Of a stretch of 64,000 nt of DNA, positions 1 to 10,270 are shown in pieces (within the stretch, counting starts at the first letter, position 1; the number at the start of each line of letters is the position of its first letter). The notes under the pieces were generated by a model. It did no database searches and had not been told where the DNA came from. It saw nothing but the letters and a program-made list of their open reading frames with translations. Source of the stretch: Acheta domesticus (taxonomy: Eukaryota > Arthropoda > Insecta > Orthoptera > Gryllidae); assembly GCA_031308135.1 (NCBI GenBank), contig JAHLJT010008756.1, forward strand, positions 69,310,172-69,374,171. Direction: 5' to 3'. The translations under genes were made by a program, and so were the position numbers.

Positions 1-399
1 CGTACCTTGTCATTTTGAAATATTGCTGGACATTCTTACTAGCACACATGCCTAATATATTGGCGACTTTTCTGCATTTACTAATAATTGGATCAACAAC
101 AACTAGAAAACAAGCCGTTAATACAGCAATCCATTTATACACGGAAGAATTTCCTTTTCAATTCATTCGTCGCGGCGTAGGATTGCAATCGAAATATGAA
201 TGGTGCATTCGTGCCTGTTAAAAAGGCAAGCGGCTCCTTTAGGAATAAACGTGTCGGCATGTCGTTCCGATTAGCAATGCAAAGGCACTCCTTGGACGCC
301 TGAAATATTCGCTTCCTGTGGATGGAATTCTGCAGTCGTTAGTGAGAGCTGCGACAAACTGGATGGACAGCGTCCGATGGAAAGTGGGATTTGTGTTGC
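1..399. other. Unassigned sequence, no feature recognised
   Basis: Mixed-composition sequence with only short open frames that resemble no family I know. The D1 dispersed repeat begins near its right edge, and repeat homology may extend further left than I can see. Confidence 0.3.
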
Positions 400-1050
400 C
401 CATTTTTACTTTCTCGCTACGGAGTGGAGAGAAAGTTATGTAACGCTCCGTGAAAAAACGGCGAATTTTCGACATAAAAACTCGTATTGCACGGCTCTGG
501 TAACCAAAAAGTATACAAATCCAGTTGTTAAATTTAGACAAATATCCTCTAACACATGGTGTAGAGGAATCCATGTTTTGTAGGTCTTTGATACCGAAAA
601 ATCGGATGACGGCAAAACGTCTGCCTGTTCGTCTGTTCTTATGTGTGTCTGTCCGTCCGTGCGTCAAAAACGCTAGTGGCTAAACCCTTCAGCCGATTTT
701 CTCCAAAATAAATATTCTTCAAACGATTTGGGTGATTTCGCGCAGCCTTGAATTTGAAACCGATATTTTAATTTTGGGAGGTACTTGACATGAAGTCCCT
801 AGAACATTTACAAAATTTTCAAAAAATGACTTAAACATTTTTTATTTAACTTTGTTATTGGGTAGTGTGCAGATTGGGTAATTTTCATTGAAATCTCTGA
901 TTTTTTGAAAATTGAAAAAATTCATTTTTTTCGGCCTCTTCCTATAACTGAAATATCAAAGAGTTTTTCCCTTTAACGAAGGCTGTTCCATAAAGATAGA
1001 TTTTGAAATAAGGTCATGTTCTATTTTTCGAACATTTCCTGTTTTAGCGC
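400..1050 (+). repeat. Dispersed repeat family D1, copy 1
   Basis: This is the longest plus-strand member of a family with at least five copies in the window; the others are near 26935 and 31375 on plus, and 28440 and 30640 on minus. Shared landmarks in order are a GGCGAATTTT word (about 458), a GGTCTTTGATACC-like word (about 582), a pyrimidine stretch built from GTCCGTC and TCTGTC words (about 625-665), an AACGC..CGGAT/CAGCCGATTTT segment, and an AT-rich tail with CATGAAG (about 790). It has no tRNA-like head, no terminal inverted repeats that I could find, and no convincing coding capacity. The long minus frame at 239-667 is a by-product of the repeat. The superfamily is unknown to me. Confidence 0.65.
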
Positions 1051-1174
1051 CACTAGTAATGACTGATACCTGGAAATGTTGAAAGAGGAGAGAGGAGTGT
1101 AGAAAAAAAACAGAATCAAAATTAACATTTAGATATTAGCAGCTCTTCGCATAAAATCTAGTTTATTCGCCTTC

Positions 1175-1345
1175 CATTGCAAAAGCCTGGGTTCGTTTCA
1201 CGGCCAATTCTTGTAGAACTTGTGGTGGACAAAACGAGCTCTCCGCTCTATATCTCGGAGTTCTCCTACCCGCCGCAGCTCTCATTCTATTTCTCCTTCA
1301 TAAATCATATCATTATTGCCATCGTCATCTATTCATTAAATCATG
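1175..1345 (+). repeat. SINE family T3, diverged partial copy
   Basis: This matches the better copy at 7800-8058. After a B-box-like GGGTTCGTTTCACGG come GGCCAATTC, a GTGGACAAA word followed by CGAGC, a CTC-rich middle with CTCATTC, and an ATCATTATT word. The tRNA-like head is decayed and the tail is lost. It is probably an old tRNA-derived SINE. Confidence 0.5.
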
Positions 1346-3080
1346 ACTCCCTTTCAATTGCTTGCCTCAATAGGCTTTAGTCTTTTTCTTTCTAATCTCC
1401 ACATTATTCTCTTACTTTCATGTCTTCGTCTAAATCTGCATTTGTAACTTGTGAACATTTATATTCTCCATCCTCTAATACACCTATTAGCCATTATTTC
1501 TGTTTAGTATTCACACACAACCGACTTCATCATTGGATTTGTTTATATTGTATTCAAAGGATTTGCGCAGCTCCCCAATCTCTTCCGACCCAAGCGTATC
1601 GTAAATGCATTAGTACAAATTTGAAATGTTTTTGGTAAAAACAGGCGAATAATAAACAGACAAAATTGTACAACAGTGTTTATATCATATTCAAATAACA
1701 AAAATTATTCACACATATTATAAAATTTTCAAAACTATTTACATACTCGTAGTAATATCAAGTCACATAGTAATAACAAACACAGTTACATAATAATAAC
1801 AAAACAATTGATGCCAATTTCAACGTTTCATAAATTCGTAAATATTGTTTCGAATCTTCTTCAAGAAGATAGTTTTTGAATTATAATTGTATCGACTTTT
1901 TTCATCATAATTTGTAAGAAAATAAGTTCATGACAGCGAACGCAGTTGTTACACTTTGACATTGTAGTTAAAGTGAATAAAAACTAAAATAAATTCATTT
2001 TAATGCCTCATTTTGATTTAATTGAAAATAATTGAAGTTTTTCAGTTAAGAAATGTCATTTAAAATCGTATTATGCCCCTCGTGAACAAAATTGAGTTTG
2101 AGATCTTTTTGTTGCGTTTCTTATCCGCTCCATTTTTGTAAAGATTCAAAATACTAAAACTGCGTTCTATTCTTGTGTAAATGAGCATGAAAACATGTGT
2201 TTATTTAATTTCGTATTATCCTAACTCATAGTTAGTGCAAATTGCATTTTGTTGGCTCTATGTTCTATGTTGCTTGCCTTGGAACTTTTTATTGGATCAT
2301 CTGATATTAGTGAAATTGCCTCAGCAACAACCTTACACTTCCTGAAACTGAGAGTTTAAGGCTCTTTGAAGATGGATGCAGGAGTCAGAATGCATATTGT
2401 TCATGACAATTGAACACAAAATTTACCAGAAATTTGATTTGGTTTACGTACTAGGAAAAAATTGGATAGTGAAGAATTACACAAATTTACATAAAAATTC
2501 AAGAAATGTGTGGGGATCAAGGAAATAAAGAAACTAATTCTGAGAAAACCAACAAAAGAATGGAAATACCCCAAATTTCATTAAATGAAGAATTTAAAAT
2601 TTGTTTTATGGTGGATACGGTAGAAAAAAATCAGTTCAGTACTAGAAGAACGAAGAACTACCGAAATATGGCATTACCCAAAATCGAGAGGACTTTGGTT
2701 GTAACATTTTGTACTTGCCCTCTAAAATGTATTTTTGTAGACATAGTTTCCCATATTTATCAATAAGCTTGTCAAACCCAACAAACAGTTTTAAAATATC
2801 AAAACAGAATTCACACTTTTCACCTCTCATTTTTCTGCACTATCCAAGGTCTCGATAGCATTGAGATTCCTTTGTCCTTTGCGTCAGAGAAATCGGAATA
2901 AGTAACATTTACAGACATTTAGAATAACTAATTTGTGCACAGAGGATTTTTTAAGAGAGGTTAAAAAATAAAATTTAATTTTTACTTTTACCTTTGCTAC
3001 CTTTCGTAAATTTCTATTTCTGCTTCAGTTCGTATCACCACCTTAGGAAGTGCACAAACTCAGCAATGTGCCGCAATCAG
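1346..3080. other. AT-rich single-copy sequence, nothing recognised
   Basis: Low-GC sequence with short, stop-rich frames in all six phases. I see no terminal repeats, tRNA boxes or coding signal. The 86-residue frame at 2506-2766 is lysine- and asparagine-rich and matches no family I recognise. Confidence 0.3.
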
Positions 3081-3166
3081 CCATATCGTGTCATCCTCAT
3101 ACCATAACGTTACATGCAATAGTGGTCGCTAATGACCTAGTAATTGATGCGGCCTTAAATAAAAGA
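3081..3166 (+). repeat. SINE family T2, 3-prime fragment
   Basis: This segment is nearly the same as the 3-prime half of the T2 SINE at 32384-32601 (minus). Both share CATATCG.TTCATCCTCAT, then CATAACATTACAT-type words, AGTGGTCGCTAATGA, and a final TTGATGC. The tRNA-like head is absent, so this is a 5-prime-truncated copy, as expected of a LINE-mobilised element. Confidence 0.65.
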
Positions 3167-4328
3167 AACACTCAGCAATACAACCGCTTTTACTGCGTAG
3201 GTATAGAAGGTAGCTGAAAAGATGCTAGGTTTGTGTCTAATCACTGTTAACGCACTAGTATGCACTATATGTATGCTTGTGATATAATATTTTATACAAA
3301 AGTAATTAAGTTGAACAGATTATTCACAACAACATTCACATTCTAATGTGAGAAAAAATAAAGCAAAAATTCGGCGTCATCTCCTCGCTTGTTTCGTAGT
3401 TGTTCTCACGGGAGAGAGTCCACTTCTTTGAAGCAAGGCTGCGCCTGGTCGGCCTGGAATGGATGAGGCCACATAAAAGTGTAATATCGCACACGCAGAT
3501 TTACACGTTAGTTAATGCGTGTTCTCCGAGGATCATATATCAGGCCTAGTCACCAACGTGGGAGAGAGGTGAGTAGATAAACGCCGAATAATTTGGTTAG
3601 ACTATGTGGACATGAGGAGGGGGAAGGTCAAATATGTGAAAGAATGAGAAGAGATAAGGGCTCAGATTTAGAAGATTCGTGGTGTAAGATACAGTTGTAC
3701 CTATTAAACAACATCGGGCTCTGAATGTACAAATTGTGGAAGACATTTTAGAACAACTTAAACAATTTATCGCTTTGACCTTCTTATTTCTTCAAAAATG
3801 TTTCATTTTACTTGCCACGTTTCAATATACAACTAATATTAATTCAAACAATATGTTTTGCAGTGTATAAATATTGTCCGCAAACTGTGAATATCAGTTA
3901 CACACCTAAAAGAACATTGAGTCAATACGAATCGTTTATATCTGTTTCTTTATATCTTTGATATTGCAAAGATTAATCGGTTCAGTACATATTTAGAATT
4001 AAAAAATAAGTGCCTTTTAAATATTTAAAAATATACTTAGGTTGATTTTATAATCAAAATGAATGAAGAAATGAATGTCCCCATTATAATTAAATTTATC
4101 AGTTAGATGAACGTTAAATTACAAATTTTGGTTCAGGAGATAAATATTTCAGTAATATTATTAAAAATTAGAAGCAATTTGAAACCAGTAACGTTATGAT
4201 CTTGAGAACAATCACGATGACCGCAGTTATATTGATTAAAGAACATTTCAGGTGAATCGCAGTTCTTTACTCCACACGATGCGAAACAATTTCCTAAAGA
4301 TAATGAAACCTCTTTTCAGCATCTAAAA
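3167..4328. other. AT-rich single-copy sequence, nothing recognised
   Basis: I see no coding signal, tRNA boxes or terminal repeats here. A somewhat GC-richer patch at about 3390-3560 has no recognisable content. Confidence 0.3.
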
Positions 4329-4855
4329 CACCTCACACCATCTTTGGTGCCTCAGGCACCAATTGATCTCCCTGTTATGCCTCTGACCGGGATAACCGAG
4401 TTTCGAGTCCCGACGGTGGGAGAATTTTCGACCCTAGGTACAATAGCTTGGATCGGATTCAGCCGCTGGAGGGAAATTCTAGCGTCCGTCTGCTCTGATC
4501 GGTAATTTTACTTGTTTTCCTCGATCAACACTAGGCGAATGTCAAGGCATTACAACAAGCGGTTCACGGACCGCACGCGATCTGTCGTTCCTCTTTTTTG
4601 TTTTATCTTCATCTCTTACTACTTGTTTTGCACTATTACAAATGTCAGGAGACCAGTCGGGAGCTTAGAGATTGTCCCGGTTGGGGCGGTACTCTGCTGA
4701 TGGGCGATACCAAGTTGGGGAAGAAAACGCATGCCGACGTGCAGGTCGTCGCCGAAGCACGCCATCCAGCAGGGAACATAACCACCTCCTCCCGCGATAA
4801 AAATATTCAACACACTTACGGGACTAATGTCCTCAGCAGTTAACGCGCCTGGAAT
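4329..4855 (+). mobile_element. tRNA-headed retroposon family T1, copy 1
   Basis: This is a full-length-looking member of a ~540-bp family with seven plus-strand copies in the window. The 5-prime end is tRNA-like, with a B-box-type TTTCGAGTCCCGACGG at about 4402-4417. The body has the shared words GGATCGGATTCAGCCG, TGCTCTGATCGGTA, GATCAACACTAGGCGAATG, CGGACCGC.CGCGATCT, GGAGACCAGTCGGGAGC and TCCCGCGATAAAA. The 3-prime end reads GGGACTAATG..., AGCAGTTAACGCGCCTGG. It has no poly(A) tail. Its last bases coincide with the target duplication of the hAT MITE that starts at 4864, so the MITE jumped into, or to the edge of, this retroposon. It encodes no protein. Confidence 0.75.
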
Positions 4856-4863
4856 CATTAAAG

Positions 4864-5097
4864 CAGTGGTATGAAGATCTTCTACTGGTGGCTGTGGCAC
4901 GCGTCGTGGCACCGTGGCATGCCAGGAGCTTCTCTGCGCTACTAGCGTCAGGGAAAGGAACTATTAGTAACCCCGCCGTTTTACATTAGGGATGGCGTTG
5001 TCTCTGGTGGCGGGGTAATGAACTGCGTGAAGGGGGGATTTCGTCGTGACACTCGTGCCACGGACTCCCGCTCGTGTCATCGACCTTGACAACACTG
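4864..5097 (-). mobile_element. hAT-like MITE H1, copy 1 (234 bp), perfect 8-bp TSD
   Basis: The element is bounded by imperfect inverted ends. CAGTGGTATGAAGATC at the left pairs with CAGTGTTGTCAAGGTC read inward from the right. It is flanked on both sides by exactly CATTAAAG (4856-4863 and 5098-5105). An 8-bp target duplication with CAGTG ends is the signature of the hAT superfamily. The same 233-234-bp sequence occurs in the opposite orientation at 48851-49083, which fixes both boundaries independently. It has no coding capacity, so it is non-autonomous. Confidence 0.88.
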
Positions 5098-5412
5098 CAT
5101 TAAAGGATCAACCTAAAACACCCCAAATTTCATTTAATGAACTCGGAAGATTGAAAATTCGCGAAGAAAAAAGCGTCGCGCGAGAAGCAGTGCGTTGCAG
5201 CGGCTTCTTGCGAGTGGGAGTTCGTGTACGCCTTCACCTCTCGTAGCCCCAGACATCCGGGAACAGCTCTTCCCTCCCCCTCCCCCACTGGCCCGCAATC
5301 CCCAAATTTACGACACCCCGCTTACCGTTGCATGGCTTTGTACGCTCGACCCCCGTCGAAAAAGAAAGGGAGAAGTAAGAGGAAGAGGGGGCGATTCGGT
5401 GAATATCGGCCG

Positions 5413-5865
5413 ACCCGTCTACCGGCTGCGATAGCTCAGCAATGAAATTGTTGCCTCTGCAAAATCTTTGCCTGGAGGTCCTAGGATTTGGATCACTAGT
5501 GGCGGATTATATACACTAGCTAGGTAGTTTGATTGAATTCAGCCACTGTCTGGACGACAACTAGCGGTAGCTCTCTCTACGTGATAGTATTGCGATGGAC
5601 CGCTCGCGATCTTTCCTTCCTCGTCCTTGTCTTCTCCTCGACCGTTAGGCACATGCTTCAGCTTACTCGGACAACACTAATATGCGTATCAGAGAAGAGT
5701 AGTTTGGAAGAATTGGAACTTGCTCCCGAGGAAAAACGCAAGCGAACTTGTAGACAGGCCCTGGATCTCACATTCCGGGGAGGGAGGAACACTATCTCAA
5801 GGGATGGAACATGCACTATGTCACGGATCTAATAAGCAAGGTAGTAATGTGATCGGAATCAATGA
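5413..5865 (+). mobile_element. tRNA-headed retroposon family T1, copy 2 (diverged)
   Basis: The copy begins with an A-box-like GATAGCTCAG (about 5430) and a decayed B box near AGGATTTGGATCAC. The body retains ATTCAGCCACTGTCTGG, GGACCGCTCGCGATCTTTCC and TTCCTCGTCCTTGTC. The weaker 3-prime part retains GGATCTCAC, GTAGTAATGTG and GGAATCAATGA, in the order seen in the other copies. It sits inside copy 1 of the local tandem duplication, so it inserted after that unit was formed. Confidence 0.6.
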
Positions 5866-5994
5866 TCTCTCTCTCTCTCTCTCTCGCTTCCCCGATGTTT
5901 TCGTGTCAATGGCGCGAATTTTCTCCGTCTCACCTTCCTTCCCCACAAGCTCGAAATCCTAAAATTTACGACCCCTCTCCCTTACCGTTTCTTG

Positions 5995-6262
5995 GCTTTG
6001 TACGCCCGACCCCCGGAGAGAGACAGAGACAGAGAAAGAGAGGGAGAGAGAGCGAGAGAGAGAGGGAAGAATAGAGAGCAAGAGAACGAGAGAGAGGGGA
6101 AAGGATCGAGAGCGAGATAATGAGAGAGGCGGAGAGAGAGCGAGAAAACTAGAGAGTTGGAGGATAGAGGGAGGGAGAGGGAGAGAGAGGGAGAGAAAGA
6201 GAGGGAGAGAGGACAAGAGAGAACGACACAATGAGATGGAGAGAGAGAAAGAATGAAGAGGA
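5995..6262 (+). repeat. Polypurine (GA)n-rich tract
   Basis: About 265 bp of nearly uninterrupted purine on the plus strand, dominated by GAGAGA with AG and GGGA variants. The long Ser/Leu-rich minus frame over it is an artefact. It replaces a short GA-rich stretch present in the other copy of the local duplication (about 5360-5390), so it is a local expansion. Such mirror-symmetric purine runs can adopt triplex (H-DNA) structure. Confidence 0.85.
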
Positions 6263-6625
6263 GGAGGAGGGGGATTCGCTGAATATCGACCGCCCCGGTG
6301 TTTTCGTGTCAATGGCGCGAATTCTTGCGAGCGACGCGAAGGCGACGCTGAATGCGGCGTTAAGCGATACCGCGAGCGCGGCGCGGTTGTTGCTATGTGG
6401 TTTAGTGGCGTCGCAACCAAGCGAAAGGTCACTCGGGGCCAACCGCCGCGCTCTCTGGCGTCCGCGCACCCTAATTTGGCTTTGCCCCATTTTGGGCTGC
6501 GTGTTCGATTCTGGTGGCGGTCGTCCTGTGTGCGATTCGCCACGAGTTGTGAGGCAATCGCTGCTGCAGGAGATTGTACTCGTTCGGGAGGGCTGGGTTT
6601 CTCACGCAACAGACGGGGAGTTGAA
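6263..6625. other. CpG-rich island
   Basis: The sequence shifts sharply from the AT background to CpG-dense DNA with words such as GCGAGCGACGCG and GAGCGCGGCGCGG. Open frames cross it on both strands but none resembles a known protein. It may be a promoter or enhancer-type island, or a remnant of an unrecognised exon. Confidence 0.45.
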
Positions 6626-7489
6626 AATGAAATGAAAAGTTGAGAAAGATGTTAAGTTATTGTTCTGTGGAACACGTGATTTCAAAATTGCGTTGGGTTT
6701 GTTAACGTTCGTGATGCGTTTGTAGTGAGATTCTTAATTTATTAATGGTTGTGTCGGAGTTAATGAAAAAGAACGAAAGACAACACACGTTATAATTCAT
6801 GTGATGTGGGTTAGTAGACCAATTTCTGAGACTCCATTGTAAAGGATTTATTGATACCTCCAATTTTATATTTTTCCAACGCACATTTTAACTTATATTT
6901 AATAAAAATATCCAATAATTTCTTTTCCTTTATAAACAAATCAATATTGCGCTTTGTTTCTGATAGGCTGCATTCAGTTTTTATTCTCTACTAGAAAATT
7001 CATTCATAATATTACAACGGAAATTATGCCTTCGGTGATTTCCTATGAAATTTTCGAAAACGTTTTCAAAAATTGGAAAGTGTGACGTTTAGAACAATAG
7101 ATACAGTCATCAATGATAATGGTTACTCTTTACAAGAGTTTGGTTGAACTTGTGCATAAACAAAGAACCACAAAAAGTGTAAAAATTGAAAACGCTTCAA
7201 TTTTACGATTTCCAGGCACAGTAATTAAGTGTAATATTTGATATCAGACTTAACTACCTTCGATTACTTGAACGATTCCGCTTGGATACGCCCACCAAGA
7301 AGTACAACGATATGACAATTCCATTACCAAAATATCTGTGCTACATTGCAAGCGTACTAAAATCTAAGCAATGAAACCAACCGTATAGTTAGGAAATCCT
7401 GGAAGTGTTGAAAATGAGTACCTGTTGCGCGCAGTGTTTACATTGGTGAGAAAACGGGTCGCGACCTAGACATCTACCTGCTAAGTAAG
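6626..7489. other. AT-rich single-copy sequence, nothing recognised
   Basis: I see no coding signal, tRNA boxes or terminal repeats. Confidence 0.3.
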
Positions 7490-7665
7490 CTATGAGAAAC
7501 CCCGCCGGCCGAGAGGTCACGCCGCGCCGCGCCGCGCCGCGCCGCCCGCTGCAGTTCTTTCGCAAAATGAAATGGAGCTGGCGCCCCGCGCAGGCAAATG
7601 TCCGAGCCATTCCGAGCGGCAGGGCGCAGTGGCAACAAATCGTACTATGGGAGGTCGTAGGAGCT
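7490..7665. other. GC-rich island with a (GCCGC)n pentamer run
   Basis: A CpG-dense patch whose core is a GCCGC pentamer run at about 7519-7545, followed by GGCGCCCCGCGC. It has no recognisable coding content. The pentamer resembles those in the islands near 9350 and 62930. Confidence 0.5.
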
Positions 7666-7799
7666 AGCCTTTCAAATGGATCGTGTATTAGCATAATAGA
7701 AAATACTAGCATCGCTTTCATTCGTCTCATTAGACACTTAATCAGACATTCTTTCAAAAACAAAGATGTTGAAGAGGAGAGAGTGAAGCCTTGCACCTT

Positions 7800-8058
7800 A
7801 ATGATTAGCACATTCACCTATCATCATTGGGGTCCAGGTTCAATTCCCGGCCAATTCATGGGGAAATTGTAGTGGACAAACGAGCCCTTGGCAAGCTTTC
7901 TCGAGGTCTTATTGTTTCCGGTGCCTCTCATTCCTCATTTCTTTACCATAATTTTCCTAATTTCCTTTCATCCACTCATTGGATCATTATTGTTGGGCTT
8001 TGATGGCCGAAGTAGTCGAAGTGCCCTACTTGCGATAAAATAAAATAAATAAATAACA
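7800..8058 (+). mobile_element. tRNA-derived SINE family T3, best copy
   Basis: A good polymerase III B box, GGTTCAATTCCCGGCC, lies at 7839-7854. The T3 body follows: GTGGACAAACGAGC, TCTCGAGGTC, GCCTCTCATTCCTC, TTGGGCTTTGATGG and GTGCCCTACTTGCGATAAAA. It ends in an AAATAAATAAATAA-type tail at 8038-8056, the tail form usual for LINE-mobilised SINEs. The A box lies upstream in decayed sequence, so the 5-prime limit is approximate. The 1175-1345 copy belongs to the same family. Confidence 0.75.
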
Positions 8059-8885
8059 GGTTCGAAAAAGGAAAATTAATTTAAAACAATCATATTGGCT
8101 TTGAAAGAAATGAACAGATTTGTATTTATTGCCTTTTGTATATTAATAAATGTTACTCAATTGGTGAGAAAAAATATTTGTAATGTTGGCATAAACCTTG
8201 CGTTTCAAACGGATTAGAATTATTTAAGATTAAAACGTATGCTCTATTTTCTTCGTTAATTTTACAAAACCTATTTTTCTTTTCAAACAATTGGAAATAT
8301 TTTTCACTTTGCAAGAGAAAATCCTGCTTTTTATTTCTGCTAATACAAAATGCTCCGAGGCAAATATTTTTTTGAGAATTGTGAAAAATTAATCATTAAT
8401 GAAAATTATGTATTATCCCTCATGAACTTCTTCAATGCTTTCGAATTAGTTCTTGTCAAGTGGCTTGGACAGTGTAGAGAATTAGTGTCAATAGGCTGTT
8501 CCTCAGACAAAGTAACAAAATATTACAGAAATAAAAATTATTTATTTTGTCAACTATTGAGCTTTTAGTGAAATCATTTTTACCACAATTTATTTCTTTA
8601 CAGAAATAAAACATTTTATATGTATTTAATGTCATTATTCCTTTATTCTTGAAAACGCCAATTTTTCACTAGAGTACTCTAATACAACGAGTTAATATTA
8701 CGAACACTTGGCTAATAAAGATAAATATAGTGCCCCACTTGTTTTGTCAACAAAAATGGGAGAATTAAAAAAAATTTAAATCTTTTTTTCTCGTCCATTC
8801 AGCCGTGAAATTAGAGTGTACCTGAAGTCAGTAGGTTATCCACAGCGTGTGGCCACTCACTGTGTAATACATTACAGAATGTATT
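8059..8885. other. AT-rich single-copy sequence, nothing recognised
   Basis: I see no coding signal or repeat structure. Confidence 0.3.
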
Positions 8886-9235
8886 AGTCCTGAAGAGAGC
8901 CACGGAAGAATGTATAAAACGGCACAGCGGCCTTCGACGCGATATCCCTTGGGCAACCGAGAGCCATTCCCTGCTCGCAAATCGCCCGTTGAGTGGATCG
9001 TCGTTTGTTTGGCCCACAGGGCGCGCGGGGGCGGACGCGGAGTGGGCGTGGGGGTGGGCGCCGACAGCGTGGGAGGCGATGGCGATCGCCTTCTCGCGCG
9101 GAGAGCGAAAGGGAACGCGCGATGAATGATTTAGGCGCCGGCCGGCCGCCCAGCCCCGCTCGACCTCGTAAATCCGCGAAAGTATTTCGTCGCATCCGCG
9201 GCGCGGCGCTCGGCGGACAAGGCCGCGGGCCACGC
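8886..9235. other. CpG-rich island
   Basis: A strongly CpG-enriched patch (for example GGCGCCGGCCGGCC near 9132) that leads into the C-rich tract. Overlapping frames are open on both strands because stop codons are rare at this composition. None resembles a protein family I know. Confidence 0.5.
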
Positions 9236-10270
9236 CCGTCGCCTTCGCTCCTCCTCGCCACGCCCCGTCCCGCCCCGCCCCGTCCCGCCCCGCTCCACCA
9301 TCTGGCGGCACCGCCTCAGCCCGGTCATCCCCCACCGGCCCCGCCCCGCCCCGCCACGCCACGCCACGCTCCGCCACGCCACGCCACGCCACGCCACGCT
9401 ACGCGCCGCCACGCCACGCTACGCGCCGTCACGCCCCGCCCCGCCACACTTCGCCACGCCCCGCTCTACTGCCACCAAGTCGCCCCGCTTGGCCCCGCTC
9501 CTCAACCAGCCCCGCTCTACCCGATTCCCAACCGGTCCTACCCCGCCCTATCCCGCTCCATCTTCCGGCTCCCCAACCGAACCCGCCTTGCCTCGCCCCG
9601 TTCCCCTCCCCCAGCCCGCCTCGCTACGCCCCTCTCCCCAACCGGCCCCGCCATATCCCGCTCCCTTAACCGGACTCACCATGCCCCACCCTTCTCTTCC
9701 CAATCGTCCCCGCCCCGCCTTGCCCCGTTTTCCTCCCCCCAAGACGTCCCACTCCGCCCTTCTCCCAACTAGCCCCGCCCTACCCCGCTCCCTTAACCGG
9801 ACCCACCCCACCTGAACTTGCATTCCGAACCGGCCCCGACTCGCTACGACCCGACCAGTACCCACTCGCTCCCATCAGCATAACCTCGCCCCACTCCGGT
9901 CCCACACAGATCCTCTTCATTTATTATCGTCTCATCACCTCGCCCCGCCTCATACCCACCGCGCCTCAATCCCTCTCTTTTATTCCCGTCCTTCCTTATA
10001 CGTCTCTCGTTTCATCCCTGTCCCGCCCTATTTCTGTTCCCCCTTATTCCGTTTAGCTTCATCATCCTATGTCTCGCCTGTGGTCTCCGTCCACATTCCC
10101 ATTCCGTTATAATGTTGCCCCACCTCATCATCGTCCGGTTTCATCACGTCGTCGTCAAATGTTCCATATTGACTCATCCCAGCTGTCCTCATAGTTCCTC
10201 TTTACAGCTCCTCGCGTCTCCTCCCCTCGCCCTTGTTTATCTTCCCTACCTCATATTCACCCTATTCTTG
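9236..10270 (+). repeat. C-rich degenerate array, CCCGC/CCACG pentamer core
   Basis: A pyrimidine-rich plus strand starts with CCCGC and CCACG pentamers (9240-9440). It then decays through CCCGCTC, ACCGG and CCCCGCC words into a TC-rich stretch ending near 10270. The reading frames across it are Pro/Ala/Arg-rich on plus and Gly/Arg-rich on minus. They are compositional artefacts. Confidence 0.75.

Larger units (their letters stand above)
5265..6335 (+). repeat. Tandem duplication of a ~200-bp GC-rich unit, both copies interrupted
   Basis: Two copies of one unit lie in tandem. Copy 1 is about 5270-5417 plus 5886-5925, and copy 2 is about 5930-6030 plus 6262-6330. Both contain CAAATTTACGAC or AAAATTTACGAC, CTTACCGTT, TGGCTTTGTACGC, CGACCCCCG, a GA-rich stretch, GAATATCG.CCG, and GTGTCAATGGCGCGAATT. 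Copy 1 is split by a T1 retroposon (5413-5865). Copy 2 is split by a large GA-tract expansion. I recognise no gene in the unit. Confidence 0.7.

Noticed and set aside
8811..9865. Overlapping open frames of 100-260 codons on both strands
   Set aside because: They are stop-poor because of C/G-rich pentamer repeats. The products are only Pro/Ala/Arg or Gly/Arg and match no family.
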